Shown here piece after piece: positions 1 to 5,571 of a stretch of 17,876 nucleotides of DNA. The DNA is taken from NCBI GenBank assembly GCA_023413185.1, contig JAEZQD010000054.1:1-17876 (forward strand). The letters run 5' to 3'. The translations under genes were made by a program, and so were the position numbers. How positions within the stretch are numbered: position 1 is the stretch's first letter; each line of letters opens with the position of its first letter. The stretch comes from Bacillota bacterium. Lineage in GTDB: Bacteria; Bacillota; Clostridia; Oscillospirales; Ruminococcaceae. The notes beneath the pieces are model-generated. The model searched no databases, was not told the DNA's origin, and saw only the letters and a program-made list of their open reading frames with translations.

Positions 1-45
1 CTCTTTGGTATTGCAGATACGGTTGTTAATTACCTTTACGATTGA
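1..45 (+). CDS. C-terminal tail of a gene cut by the left edge (tentative)
   Basis: Frame 1 from the left edge reads LFGIADTVVNYLYD and then meets TGA at 43-45. The composition looks like real protein (hydrophobic and polar residues alternate), unlike frame 2 over the same bases, so the end of an upstream gene is the simplest reading. No function can be assigned from 14 residues. It may be the same gene as the 53-352 frame, separated by a +1 shift at base 43; see the findings. Confidence 0.35.
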   Translation, partial: LFGIADTVVNYLYD

Positions 46-52
46 CATCTGC

Positions 53-352
53 ATGGAAAACGGCTTACCAAACCCCGTTGTGGCGCAGACCGCACAAAAT
101 TTGTATTATGAGCAGATTACCCTGCGCGACCGCGCGTTTTATGATGAGATTCAAACCTCCGGCGCGTTTTCGATGTACCTGCTCTGCACCCGTTCCGAGT
201 CGGCAAACTCCACCTCGATTGGCGAAGAGTTTGCAAATCTCTGCGGCAGGGAGGGTGACAGCGAATACACTAAACTAGGCAAAGATATCTTTGAATACTA
301 TCTTAAGCTATGTGCGGATAAGATGCGTGCCTCGGAGTTTGTAAAGGATTAA
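53..352 (+). CDS. Hypothetical protein, 99 aa (possibly the 3' part of a frameshifted gene)
   Basis: This frame runs from ATG 53 to TAA 350-352 and gives 99 residues beginning MENGLPNPVVAQ. I do not recognise a family. The product is soluble-looking and acidic, has scattered Cys and Tyr residues, and shows no signal peptide or membrane segment. No Shine-Dalgarno sequence precedes ATG 53. The frame is also open further upstream (a TTG at 5), but the extra residues do not look like protein. An intrinsic terminator follows 16 bases after the stop, which supports real transcription to this point. The missing ribosome site and the protein-like frame 1 ending at 45 suggest that this could be the C-terminal part of a longer protein disrupted by a single-base shift. 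Confidence 0.5.
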   Translation: MENGLPNPVVAQTAQNLYYEQITLRDRAFYDEIQTSGAFSMYLLCTRSESANSTSIGEEFANLCGREGDSEYTKLGKDIFEYYLKLCADKMRASEFVKD

Positions 353-368
353 CCATACACACAAATTA

Positions 369-411
369 GTCCCCCTGGGGTTACCCAGGGGGACCTGCTT
401 TTTCTATTTTT
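369..411 (+). terminator. Intrinsic terminator after the 53-352 gene
   Basis: A perfect 11-bp inverted repeat (369-379 against 384-394, left arm GTCCCCCTGGG) encloses the tetraloop GTTA. It is followed on the plus strand by T-rich sequence with five Ts at 399-403 and five at 407-411. The T-tract overlaps the last codons of the convergent gene ending at 404. On the minus strand the stem is followed only by ACTAATTTGT, so it is weaker in that direction. Confidence 0.85.
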
Positions 412-736
412 GCTTCTTTGCCGGTAGTTCTCGAATACTCTGAATGTAGTCGCAGTTTATGAGGTCCACGACACCCTTGCTTTCGACCTTCATCCAGTTG
501 TCGGCAATCTCAATCACCGTTCCTTGAAAGCTGCCGTTTAACCCGGTAGAAATCAGACAGTTTTTTCCGAGACACTGCGTAACGAGTTGACTAGCCAAAA
601 AATCAGCCTCCCTGTTCATTCGAACTCTGTTTCTAGTCTGCTGAATCAATTTGTGCTGCGCCCGCGTCTGCGGTATAAACACAAAAAGCAGTAAAAAGAT
701 GGGCAGAAAAACGGCTATCAAGGCACCGATGTTCAT
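404..736 (-). CDS. Small membrane-anchored protein, YajC-like layout with a C-terminal Sm-like/DUF6897-like domain
   Basis: The product is 110 aa. Residues 4-21 form one strongly hydrophobic segment (ALIAVFLPIFLLLFVFI), followed by a basic, Gln/Arg-rich linker. The C-terminal domain, about residues 50-100, carries GKNCLISTGLNGSFQGTVIE, then DNWMKVE, then INCDYIQSI. The layout of one N-terminal helix plus a small beta-rich cytoplasmic domain recalls YajC. The beta part (GxxVxI..G.F.GxVxE...VE...I..I.SI) also recalls Sm-like barrels and the clostridial DUF6897 family; this is from memory and not searched. I chose ATG 736 rather than the more upstream 760 because GGGGG lies 8 bases before it and the hydrophobic helix then starts at the N-terminus. 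The gene begins 24 bases after lexA and is probably co-transcribed with it. Function unknown. Confidence 0.75.
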   Translation of the reverse strand: MNIGALIAVFLPIFLLLFVFIPQTRAQHKLIQQTRNRVRMNREADFLASQLVTQCLGKNCLISTGLNGSFQGTVIEIADNWMKVESKGVVDLINCDYIQSIRELPAKKQK

Positions 737-760
737 ATCAATCGCCCCCTGAAAATACAA

Positions 761-1348
761 TTACTCGTACATGCGAATACAGGCGATAACCCGACCAAGG
801 ATCGAGACCTCATCGACAACAATCGGCTCATATGCGTCGTTTTCCGGCTGCAGGCGAAAATGACCATGCTCTTTATAAAACCGCTTTACGGTTGCACTGT
901 CGTCCAATAAAGCAACTACAATCTCACCGTTTTGCGCGTAGGTGGTTTTTTTTGCAATCACAACATCGCCGTCTAAGATGCCGCAATCCTGCATACTATC
1001 GCCGCGAACATTCAGCGCAAACAGATCCCACGGGCGATACCCCTTCGCCTTAAACGGAACATAGCCCTCGATGTTTTCGACGGCTAGGATGGGCTGACCG
1101 GCGGCGACGTTGCCCACTATGGGTACCTGCAACACCTTTTCGGCGTTGATGCGAATGGAGCGGTTCTGGTTAAACTCTCGCTCTATATATCCCGCAGTCT
1201 CAAGCTCTTTTAGATACTTGTGAACGGTAGAGGTGGATTTGATATCCAGCTCAATGCAAATCTCTCTTACAGAAGGCGGTACGCCCTCACAGGCACGGTC
1301 TACGATGTATTCATAAATCTTCAGTGCGGTAGCAGATACGGATCTCAT
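761..1348 (-). CDS. lexA: LexA repressor, SOS regulator and self-cleaving protease
   Basis: The product is 195 aa, close to the usual LexA length of about 205. Residues 1-65 form the winged-helix DNA-binding domain (PSVREICIELDIKSTSTVHKYL carries the recognition helix). The cleavage site is Ala83-Gly84 in the VAAGQPILA segment. The catalytic pair is Ser118 (GDSMQ) and Lys155 (TVKRF), as in the S24 peptidase fold. The protein represses DNA-damage genes until RecA filaments trigger self-cleavage. ATG 1348 is preceded by GAGGG about 9 bases upstream. A palindromic SOS-type operator overlaps its promoter, so autoregulation is expected. A small membrane-protein gene follows 24 bases downstream. 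Confidence 0.96.
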   Translation of the reverse strand: MRSVSATALKIYEYIVDRACEGVPPSVREICIELDIKSTSTVHKYLKELETAGYIEREFNQNRSIRINAEKVLQVPIVGNVAAGQPILAVENIEGYVPFKAKGYRPWDLFALNVRGDSMQDCGILDGDVVIAKKTTYAQNGEIVVALLDDSATVKRFYKEHGHFRLQPENDAYEPIVVDEVSILGRVIACIRMYE

Positions 1349-1393
1349 AAACAGTGTCCCTCATTTCTGCAAGGGTAGCCCCTTGTTTTTCTC

Positions 1394-1423
1394 ATCATAC
1401 CATACTATTTGGGTAAAAGTAAA
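1394..1423 (-). promoter_or_regulatory. Sigma-A promoter of lexA
   Basis: On the minus strand TTTACT (1418-1423) and TATGAT (1394-1399) are separated by 18 bases. The -35 element overlaps the left part of the SOS palindrome at 1420-1433, so LexA binding would block RNA polymerase. Confidence 0.6.
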
Positions 1424-1433
1424 CATATGTTTA
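1420..1433. promoter_or_regulatory. LexA (SOS) operator
   Basis: TAAACATATGTTTA is a perfect 14-bp palindrome. The Gram-positive SOS box is CGAACATATGTTCG-like (GAAC-N4-GTTC). This copy keeps the core AACATATGTT and has A/T in place of the outer G/C. Its position over the lexA -35 element fits autoregulation. Confidence 0.75.
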
Positions 1434-1492
1434 TGTAAAATCAAAAATTTATCGCATTCCAAATAGTAAAATTAAGCAGAGGTACAATGCAG

Positions 1493-2224
1493 CTACACGA
1501 AATGCATCTCTTTTATATATTCAAGAACAGCCCGTTCACAACGGGAGGTGACATCCATTGTATGTTCTCCCTCCGCAATATTCCAAAGATAATGCGCATC
1601 GGAGTTTGTTAAGATATTCATCGAGGCTAGCTTCGCGTGCTTTTGGCATAGCGCTTCAAATCTGGATACATCCTTGAGCTCTGCGGAGGTAAAATGACAT
1701 TCCGGAGGAAAAGAGCCCAGGCTAGAAAGGATGGAGTAGGAAGAACGATCGATATGAGCAGGAAATGCGACCCCATCAAACCGCTGCATTAACGAATTAA
1801 CCTCTGTGACGGAGATGGTTGACGCCGTAATGAGCAGACGTGGTTCTTCCTGCGCGTTTTCATCAAAGGAATCAAGGATAATCTGACTTCCAAACTTATC
1901 GGGGCGGTTAATGATTGCCGGCAGAGTGGCATAAACGTATTGGTCGAATGCCATCGCCTTATCCAAGGAGTCAAACAGGCACACGATATGAACCTCTTCG
2001 GAGCAGCACAACTCCATCCCGCACAGAACGAGGATGGGCAGCTCCATCCGATCCCGCGCCTGTATCAGGGCAGGGCAGTTCTTTGCCGAGTTATGGTCGG
2101 TGAGCGCAATCACATCAAGTGCGTTGAGCCTTGCCATATTCAGAATGTTATTTGGCGTATTGTCGTTATCTGCACAGGGTGATAGGCAGGAGTGAATGTG
2201 CAGATCGTAGGAAAGGCGCTGCAT
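1493..2224 (-). CDS. PHP-domain metal-dependent phosphoesterase
   Basis: The product is 243 aa. PHP motifs are visible in order: DLHIHS (His9, His11), TDHNS (Asp43, His44), Glu71 in GMELC with His79 in the following VHIVCLF, His157 in FPAHID, and Asp209/His211 in NSDAH. These residues bind a multi-metal centre in PHP phosphoesterases. ATG 2224 is preferred over the longer frame from 2293 because GGAG lies 8 bases before it and the HxH motif then sits near the N-terminus, as in the family. It is the last gene of the sensor cassette, 190 bases after the DRTGG gene. PHP proteins recur beside DRTGG, RsbW-like and hydrogenase-type Fe-S genes in clostridia and Thermotoga, but the natural substrate is not known to me. 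No terminator is evident before lexA. Confidence 0.85.
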   Translation of the reverse strand: MQRLSYDLHIHSCLSPCADNDNTPNNILNMARLNALDVIALTDHNSAKNCPALIQARDRMELPILVLCGMELCCSEEVHIVCLFDSLDKAMAFDQYVYATLPAIINRPDKFGSQIILDSFDENAQEEPRLLITASTISVTEVNSLMQRFDGVAFPAHIDRSSYSILSSLGSFPPECHFTSAELKDVSRFEALCQKHAKLASMNILTNSDAHYLWNIAEGEHTMDVTSRCERAVLEYIKEMHFV

Positions 2225-2414
2225 AAAAGCATCTCCATCCTCACGGTGTTTCACGTAACATTTATGAGCGTAAATATAATAGCAACGGCACAAGTGGTTA
2301 CTAGAATACCGCGCAAGCAGCTTAACAACGGTACAATATCAACAATATTAACGGTATTACATTGAAAAGAAGCGAATTAAACGGAACAGCCCCATATATA
2401 GAATTATATCAATA

Positions 2415-2750
2415 TTAAGAACCCATGGCGTCTTCAATGCATCGAGCGGTCTCGTATACCGCCAGCTTACTTGCAAGAACCGCAATATCTTGCTCGGTTG
2501 CCCTTTTCAGTGCGTCTGCGTCGAGAACGAGCCCTTCGGCCAATACAATGCACGCAACATCTGCGAGGGCTGCGACCGCAATGGAGTTTACATTGCCCAT
2601 TACCGTCACCCATGCGTCGCCCTGTCGCGCCCTTCCCATAACAAGGCTTAATAGGTCACAGGTGTAGATATGCGTAACCTCGTTTTGCAGGCTTTCGATG
2701 CCGGTGAGTAGATTAAAGCCGGTTCTTTCCATAAGTTGTTTTACTGTCAC
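2415..2750 (-). CDS. DRTGG-domain protein (second copy)
   Basis: The product is 111 aa and begins MTVKQLMERTGFNLLTG. It has the single-domain DRTGG fold, with a LLSLVMGRARQGDAWVT stretch, alternating hydrophobic strands (ACIVLAEGL) and a C-terminal ASKLAVYETARCIED helix. DRTGG domains occur in phosphotransacetylase and CBS-linked proteins and are thought to be ligand-sensing or regulatory. The start is GTG 2750, chosen because GGGGG lies 8 bases upstream and the N-terminus then matches the usual MxVxxIxxxxxxxxLxG pattern; a TTG at 2765 is the alternative. The gene lies 60 bases after the H-cluster-type protein and is a paralogue of the DRTGG gene that opens the cassette. Confidence 0.8.
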   Translation of the reverse strand: MTVKQLMERTGFNLLTGIESLQNEVTHIYTCDLLSLVMGRARQGDAWVTVMGNVNSIAVAALADVACIVLAEGLVLDADALKRATEQDIAVLASKLAVYETARCIEDAMGS

Positions 2751-2810
2751 AACCAGTACCCCCAAAAAAAGGATTCGGATTCTTTCAAAGTTAGAGACAA
2801 CGTCATAAAA

Positions 2811-4100
2811 CTACAGTTCTTTGTTCACGCGCTGAGAAAGTTCATCGGTAAGGGACTGCATGCGCTCACGCATTTTGTAGATGCACAGCGACTCATCGGA
2901 CTTGCCCCGTACGATATCCTCTGCCAGAGCGCGGCAGGTGGGTGCACCGCATGAGCCGCAGTCAATACCGGGCAACGACTTGGCAATCCGTTCGAGTTCC
3001 CGCAGCATGGTCATGGCATCCGAAACGTTGTCGGCAAGCTCCATCACAGGCGCATACTCCACCTCGTGTTCCCAGGTGATTTTCGATAGGTCTTCCGGCG
3101 CAATATGGTTGCAGGAAACGGGCAGATATTTGCGAAGCCGCTTTAAACGGGTTCGGGCAACATAGGGGTTTTCTACGGTCAGCACACCGCCCACACAACC
3201 GGCTGGGCAGGAGTTTAGCTCAATAAAATCAAGGTCGGTAAACTTTTCGTCCTCCAACGCTTCCAAGACCTCAATGACGTTCTCGATGCCGTCTGCGGCA
3301 AGATAGTTCTCATTAAGCATCGCGGAGGCCTCACCGCCGCTAGACGCCCAGCTCATACCGATTCGTCCGGATGAAGAGAGCGTGTCTGGTTTATTGGCAA
3401 CTTCCTTCATCAGCGGCAGCAGGCGAGGGTAGATCTCCTTTATTGCAACCACCGCGTCTACATTGCTTTTATCCACGTCCAGCGGCATCCGTACGGCGGT
3501 AACCTTAGCCGGGCAGGGCGAGATGAATATGACGGCAATCTCCTCCGGCGAAAGACCCGTTTTAATAACTGCTTCTTCACGCGCCATCCTTGCAGCAATC
3601 TCTATGGGTGCGTTGAGCTTAAGCAGATGATCAAGCAGCTGGGGAAAACGCACGCGGATCAAACGTACAATCGTCGGGCAGGCGGAACTGATTACCGGCT
3701 TTTTGAGCTTGTTCTCCTGCATTAGGCGGCGCGTGGCGTCCGACACAATCTCGGCAGCGCGCGAAACCTCAAAGACATCATCAAACCCCATCTCTTTGAG
3801 TGCGGTCAGCAGGATGTCGATGTCGTCAAGGTTATTGAATTGTCCATAAAGCGCAGGGGCGGGGAGCGCTATCTTGTATCTGGAGCTGCCCAGTACATCT
3901 AGGCTATCGTACTGGGGCAGCTTTGCGTGATGCGGGCATACCCGTACGCATTCTCCGCAGTCAATACAGCGGTTGGAGATGATATATGCCTTTCCGTCCC
4001 TTACTCGAATCGCCTCGGTAGGGCAGCGTTTGATGCAGTGCGTGCAGCCCTTACAAAGGTCCGGATCAAGGGTTACGGAATGAAAGAACTTTTCGGGCAC
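2811..4100 (-). CDS. [FeFe]-hydrogenase-like iron-sulfur protein, HydS/sensory type, with C-terminal 4Fe-4S domain
   Basis: The product is 429 aa. The N-terminus holds two ferredoxin-type 4Fe-4S motifs (Cys16, 19, 22, 26 and Cys45, 48, 51, 55). A hydrogenase large-subunit C-terminal-type domain follows with altered H-cluster motifs: SSACPT (Ala140, Cys141), SPCPAK (Cys196), and NSCPAGCVGG (Cys298, Cys302). The four cluster-binding cysteines are therefore kept, but the Cys that relays protons in catalytic enzymes is Ala. A C-terminal FeS domain follows (Cys381, 384, 389, 406). The putative sensory hydrogenase class (HydS) is reported to share the Ala substitution. A role in sensing H2 or redox state is inferred. 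The start is GTG 4100, with GGAGGG 8 bases upstream; the longer frame to 4157 overlaps the preceding gene and has no RBS. Catalytic activity is not claimed. Confidence 0.85.
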   Translation of the reverse strand: MPEKFFHSVTLDPDLCKGCTHCIKRCPTEAIRVRDGKAYIISNRCIDCGECVRVCPHHAKLPQYDSLDVLGSSRYKIALPAPALYGQFNNLDDIDILLTALKEMGFDDVFEVSRAAEIVSDATRRLMQENKLKKPVISSACPTIVRLIRVRFPQLLDHLLKLNAPIEIAARMAREEAVIKTGLSPEEIAVIFISPCPAKVTAVRMPLDVDKSNVDAVVAIKEIYPRLLPLMKEVANKPDTLSSSGRIGMSWASSGGEASAMLNENYLAADGIENVIEVLEALEDEKFTDLDFIELNSCPAGCVGGVLTVENPYVARTRLKRLRKYLPVSCNHIAPEDLSKITWEHEVEYAPVMELADNVSDAMTMLRELERIAKSLPGIDCGSCGAPTCRALAEDIVRGKSDESLCIYKMRERMQSLTDELSQRVNKEL

Positions 4101-4143
4101 AATAAATTCCCTCCGAACAAAACGAAAACAGACGGATACTGCG

Positions 4144-4566
4144 TTATGTATACACAACCATAGTTACGGTTGTACCTACGCCCACGGTGCTTTCAACCGT
4201 CATTTCGTCCGAGTATTTTTTCATGTTAGGCAAACCCATTCCGGCACCGAAGCCGAGGGTTCTTACGTTGTCGGGAGCGGTAGAATAACCCGCGCGCATT
4301 GCAAGCTCAATATCGGGGATGCCGGGACCGGTATCCTTTAAAACCATGTGAATACGGTCTTCGTGCACCTCTAAATCAATCCCTCCGCCATTTGCGTGGA
4401 TAACCATGTTAATCTCGCCTTCATACATCGCAATAGCCGCCTTGCGGATGGATTCGGGGGAGACACCAAGCTGTTTTAACAGCTTTTTCATGCTGCTGGA
4501 TGCTTCTCCGGCGCGGGTGAAATCATCGCCCGGTACCTCGTATCGCATACGTATCACATCTGGCAT
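4144..4566 (-). CDS. RsbW/anti-sigma-factor-like GHKL ATPase
   Basis: The product is 140 aa, a stand-alone histidine-kinase-like ATPase domain. The N-box is at residues 49-58 (EGEINMVIHA, Asn53), the G1 box is D78TGPGIPD, and the G2 box is LGFGAGMGL at 104-112. The length and motifs match the RsbW/SpoIIAB/RsbT family of Ser/Thr protein kinases used in partner-switching. No STAS-domain antagonist or sigma factor is nearby, so its partner may be one of the DRTGG or Fe-S proteins; this is inference. ATG 4566 has GGAGGA 8 bases upstream and overlaps the TGA of the preceding DRTGG gene by one base, so translational coupling is expected. Confidence 0.88.
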   Translation of the reverse strand: MPDVIRMRYEVPGDDFTRAGEASSSMKKLLKQLGVSPESIRKAAIAMYEGEINMVIHANGGGIDLEVHEDRIHMVLKDTGPGIPDIELAMRAGYSTAPDNVRTLGFGAGMGLPNMKKYSDEMTVESTVGVGTTVTMVVYT

Positions 4567-4913
4567 CAGTCGCTTCCTCCGCTCAGACCGTTATTATACA
4601 AAATACCGCAGGCGGTAAACATGCGGTGGCTGGTCTTCAACAGTACGATATGACGCTCCTTAGCAAGCTGGGTCATACTCTCATCCGGCTCTTTGCCCCG
4701 CACAAATACAACACAGACCATGTCCATCATATCTGCGGTGCGAACAACCTGGGGATTCACAAGCCCTGTTAAAAGTACCGACTGATCCTTGACATAGGCA
4801 AGTACGTCGCTCATCATATCCGAGCCGCACGCGTTATGCACCTCACGCTGTACATGCTCCGCTCCGCAGATTACAGTGGCATCAAGCAATCGAATAATAT
4901 CGGCAACAGTCAT
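4566..4913 (-). CDS. DRTGG-domain protein (first gene of the sensor cassette)
   Basis: The product is 115 aa and begins MTVADIIRLLDATVICG. It has the same single-domain layout as the second DRTGG protein, with a MMSDVLAYVKDQSVLLTGL stretch and a VCVVFVRGKEPDESM segment resembling the (R/G)G.EPDE region of the family. It differs from its paralogue in most residues, so the pair is an old duplication. I chose ATG 4913 (GGAG 9 bases upstream); ATG 4922 and 4943 are in frame alternatives. It overlaps the next gene by one base. The function is unknown; the domain is presumed to bind a ligand or a partner protein. Confidence 0.78.
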   Translation of the reverse strand: MTVADIIRLLDATVICGAEHVQREVHNACGSDMMSDVLAYVKDQSVLLTGLVNPQVVRTADMMDMVCVVFVRGKEPDESMTQLAKERHIVLLKTSHRMFTACGILYNNGLSGGSD

Positions 4914-4985
4914 GAACCTCATCTCCATTCCTTTGGTGTACAAATACTAAAATGATAAACTGATACATAGTTTAATATTATTACT

Positions 4986-5014
4986 ATTATATCACCTGTA
5001 TAGTAAGCTTTCAA
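4986..5014 (-). promoter_or_regulatory. Sigma-A promoter of the sensor cassette
   Basis: On the minus strand TTGAAA (5009-5014) and TATAAT (4986-4991) are separated by 17 bases. The start point would fall near 4979, giving a leader of about 65 bases to ATG 4913. No other strong promoter was seen inside the cassette. Confidence 0.75.
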
Positions 5015-5021
5015 CAAAACC

Positions 5022-5039
5022 TTGTTAAACGGTTGTCAA
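5022..5039. promoter_or_regulatory. Possible Rex (NADH-sensing repressor) operator
   Basis: TTGTTAAACGGTTGTCAA matches the Rex-type consensus TTGTTAA-N4-TTAACAA at 12 of 14 defined positions, with a perfect left half. It lies 7 bases upstream of the -35 element of the cassette promoter. Rex commonly controls fermentation and hydrogenase genes in clostridia, so the site makes sense here, but the match was made by eye. Confidence 0.45.
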
Positions 5040-5049
5040 AATATATAGT

Positions 5050-5089
5050 TCGAGGGGAGAGCGTCCCCAATCGGACGCCCTCCCCTCGA
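5050..5089 (-). terminator. Terminator after the Gly/Cys-rich small protein gene
   Basis: There is a long, GC-rich hairpin. Arms 5051-5059 and 5080-5088 (CGAGGGGAG/CTCCCCTCG) pair perfectly, then one A-C mismatch, then 5061-5066 with 5073-5078, around the 6-base loop CCAATC. A T-A pair extends the base. On the minus strand it is followed by AACTATATATTTTG, a weak T-rich tail. It separates the small-protein gene from the sensor cassette promoter. Confidence 0.6.
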
Positions 5090-5131
5090 GCGCAGTGGAT
5101 TATGCCGGATGTAATGAGCGCAGCGGGCTAA

Positions 5132-5278
5132 CTAGCAGCCGCAGCCACCACAGTTGTTTCCGCAGCCACCGCAGTTGTTCCCGCAGCCACCGAATCCATC
5201 GCCGCAGCAGCAGAAAACGATGACGAGAAGAAGGATAATCCAGGTACAATTATTACCACCAAAACCGCAACCACCCAT
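5132..5278 (-). CDS. 48-aa Gly/Cys-rich small membrane protein, probably sporulation-linked
   Basis: The product is 48 aa. The N-terminus is MGGCGFGGNNCTW, then residues 14-22 form a hydrophobic stretch (IILLLVIVF), then CCC, then a tail made of repeats of GGCGNNC. The protein has 11 Cys in 48 residues. ATG 5278 has AGGAGG 9 bases upstream, an excellent site, and a terminator follows 43 bases after TAG 5132-5134. The layout resembles the YjcZ-type and other short Gly-rich sporulation proteins of Firmicutes, which have one hydrophobic segment and a Gly-rich arm. I cannot name a family with certainty. The Cys density suggests metal binding or disulfide cross-linking, perhaps in the spore coat. 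A sigma-K-like promoter fits that idea. It is transcribed divergently from ctsR. Confidence 0.8.
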   Translation of the reverse strand: MGGCGFGGNNCTWIILLLVIVFCCCGDGFGGCGNNCGGCGNNCGGCGC

Positions 5279-5311
5279 AGTGTATTGCCTCCTTAAATTA
5301 ACTTTCACCAC

Positions 5312-5338
5312 ATATTATGTGATGGTGGTAGTTGTGGT
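5312..5338 (-). promoter_or_regulatory. Possible sigma-K-type sporulation promoter of the small protein gene
   Basis: On the minus strand, AC (5337-5338) is followed after 17 bases by CATAATAT (5312-5319). This fits the Bacillus sigma-K pattern AC-N17-CATANNNT; the last consensus A is G. The start point would be near 5305, leaving a short leader with the AGGAGG site. The element also lies inside the palindrome CACATAATATGTG, so it may instead be an operator. No good sigma-A promoter was seen for this gene. Confidence 0.35.
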
Positions 5339-5480
5339 TACACAAAAATATAAATAATGCATGAATTGATATTTTTGCCCTTGCCGGCACAAACTAAAAA
5401 TCAACGAAAACAAAAGAAAATAAGAGATAATCAGGGTAAAGCGAAGATGATTTAATGTAAATCAAGTAATTTAAGTATAG

Positions 5481-5513
5481 ATTGACTTTAACTGACTTTG
5501 ACTTTAATTGACC
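5481..5513. promoter_or_regulatory. Upstream tandem CtsR operator
   Basis: The bases 5497-5513 read in reverse as GGTCAATTAAAGTCAAA, matching the CtsR heptad pair RGTCAAANANRGTCAAA with one mismatch. A second, weaker pair (5481-5497, three mismatches) abuts it. TGAC cores start at 5483, 5493, 5499 and 5509, spacing 10, 6 and 10. The block overlaps the -35 element of the ctsR promoter. Confidence 0.8.
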
Positions 5514-5527
5514 ATAATATATATAAT
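5498..5527 (+). promoter_or_regulatory. Sigma-A promoter of the ctsR operon
   Basis: TTGACT (5498-5503) and TATAAT (5522-5527) are separated by 18 bases. The predicted start near 5534 lies just before the downstream CtsR operator. Confidence 0.75.
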
Positions 5528-5539
5528 AGTGATACCAAA

Positions 5540-5556
5540 GGTCAGCGAAGGTCAAA
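5540..5556 (+). promoter_or_regulatory. Downstream CtsR operator
   Basis: GGTCAGCGAAGGTCAAA matches RGTCAAANANRGTCAAA with two mismatches, both in the first heptad. It lies between the -10 element and the ribosome site of ctsR, so bound CtsR would block start-up or early elongation. Confidence 0.8.
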
Positions 5557-5571
5557 GCAGGAGGTGGGCAG

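Noticed and set aside
36..49. Programmed prfB-type +1 frameshift at TGA 43-45
   Set aside because: The stop context fits, but there is no CUUU slip codon and no upstream Shine-Dalgarno-like stimulator; a mutation or error is more likely.
2303..2360. Repeats of AACGGTA in the gap before the PHP gene as an operator or mini-array
   Set aside because: Only two 7-base copies in AT-rich sequence; too short to support an element.
5154..5357. A 67-aa Pro/Gln-rich plus-strand frame
   Set aside because: The Pro/Gln repeats are the antisense of the GGCGNNC repeats in the Gly/Cys-rich gene, which has the proper ribosome site and terminator.
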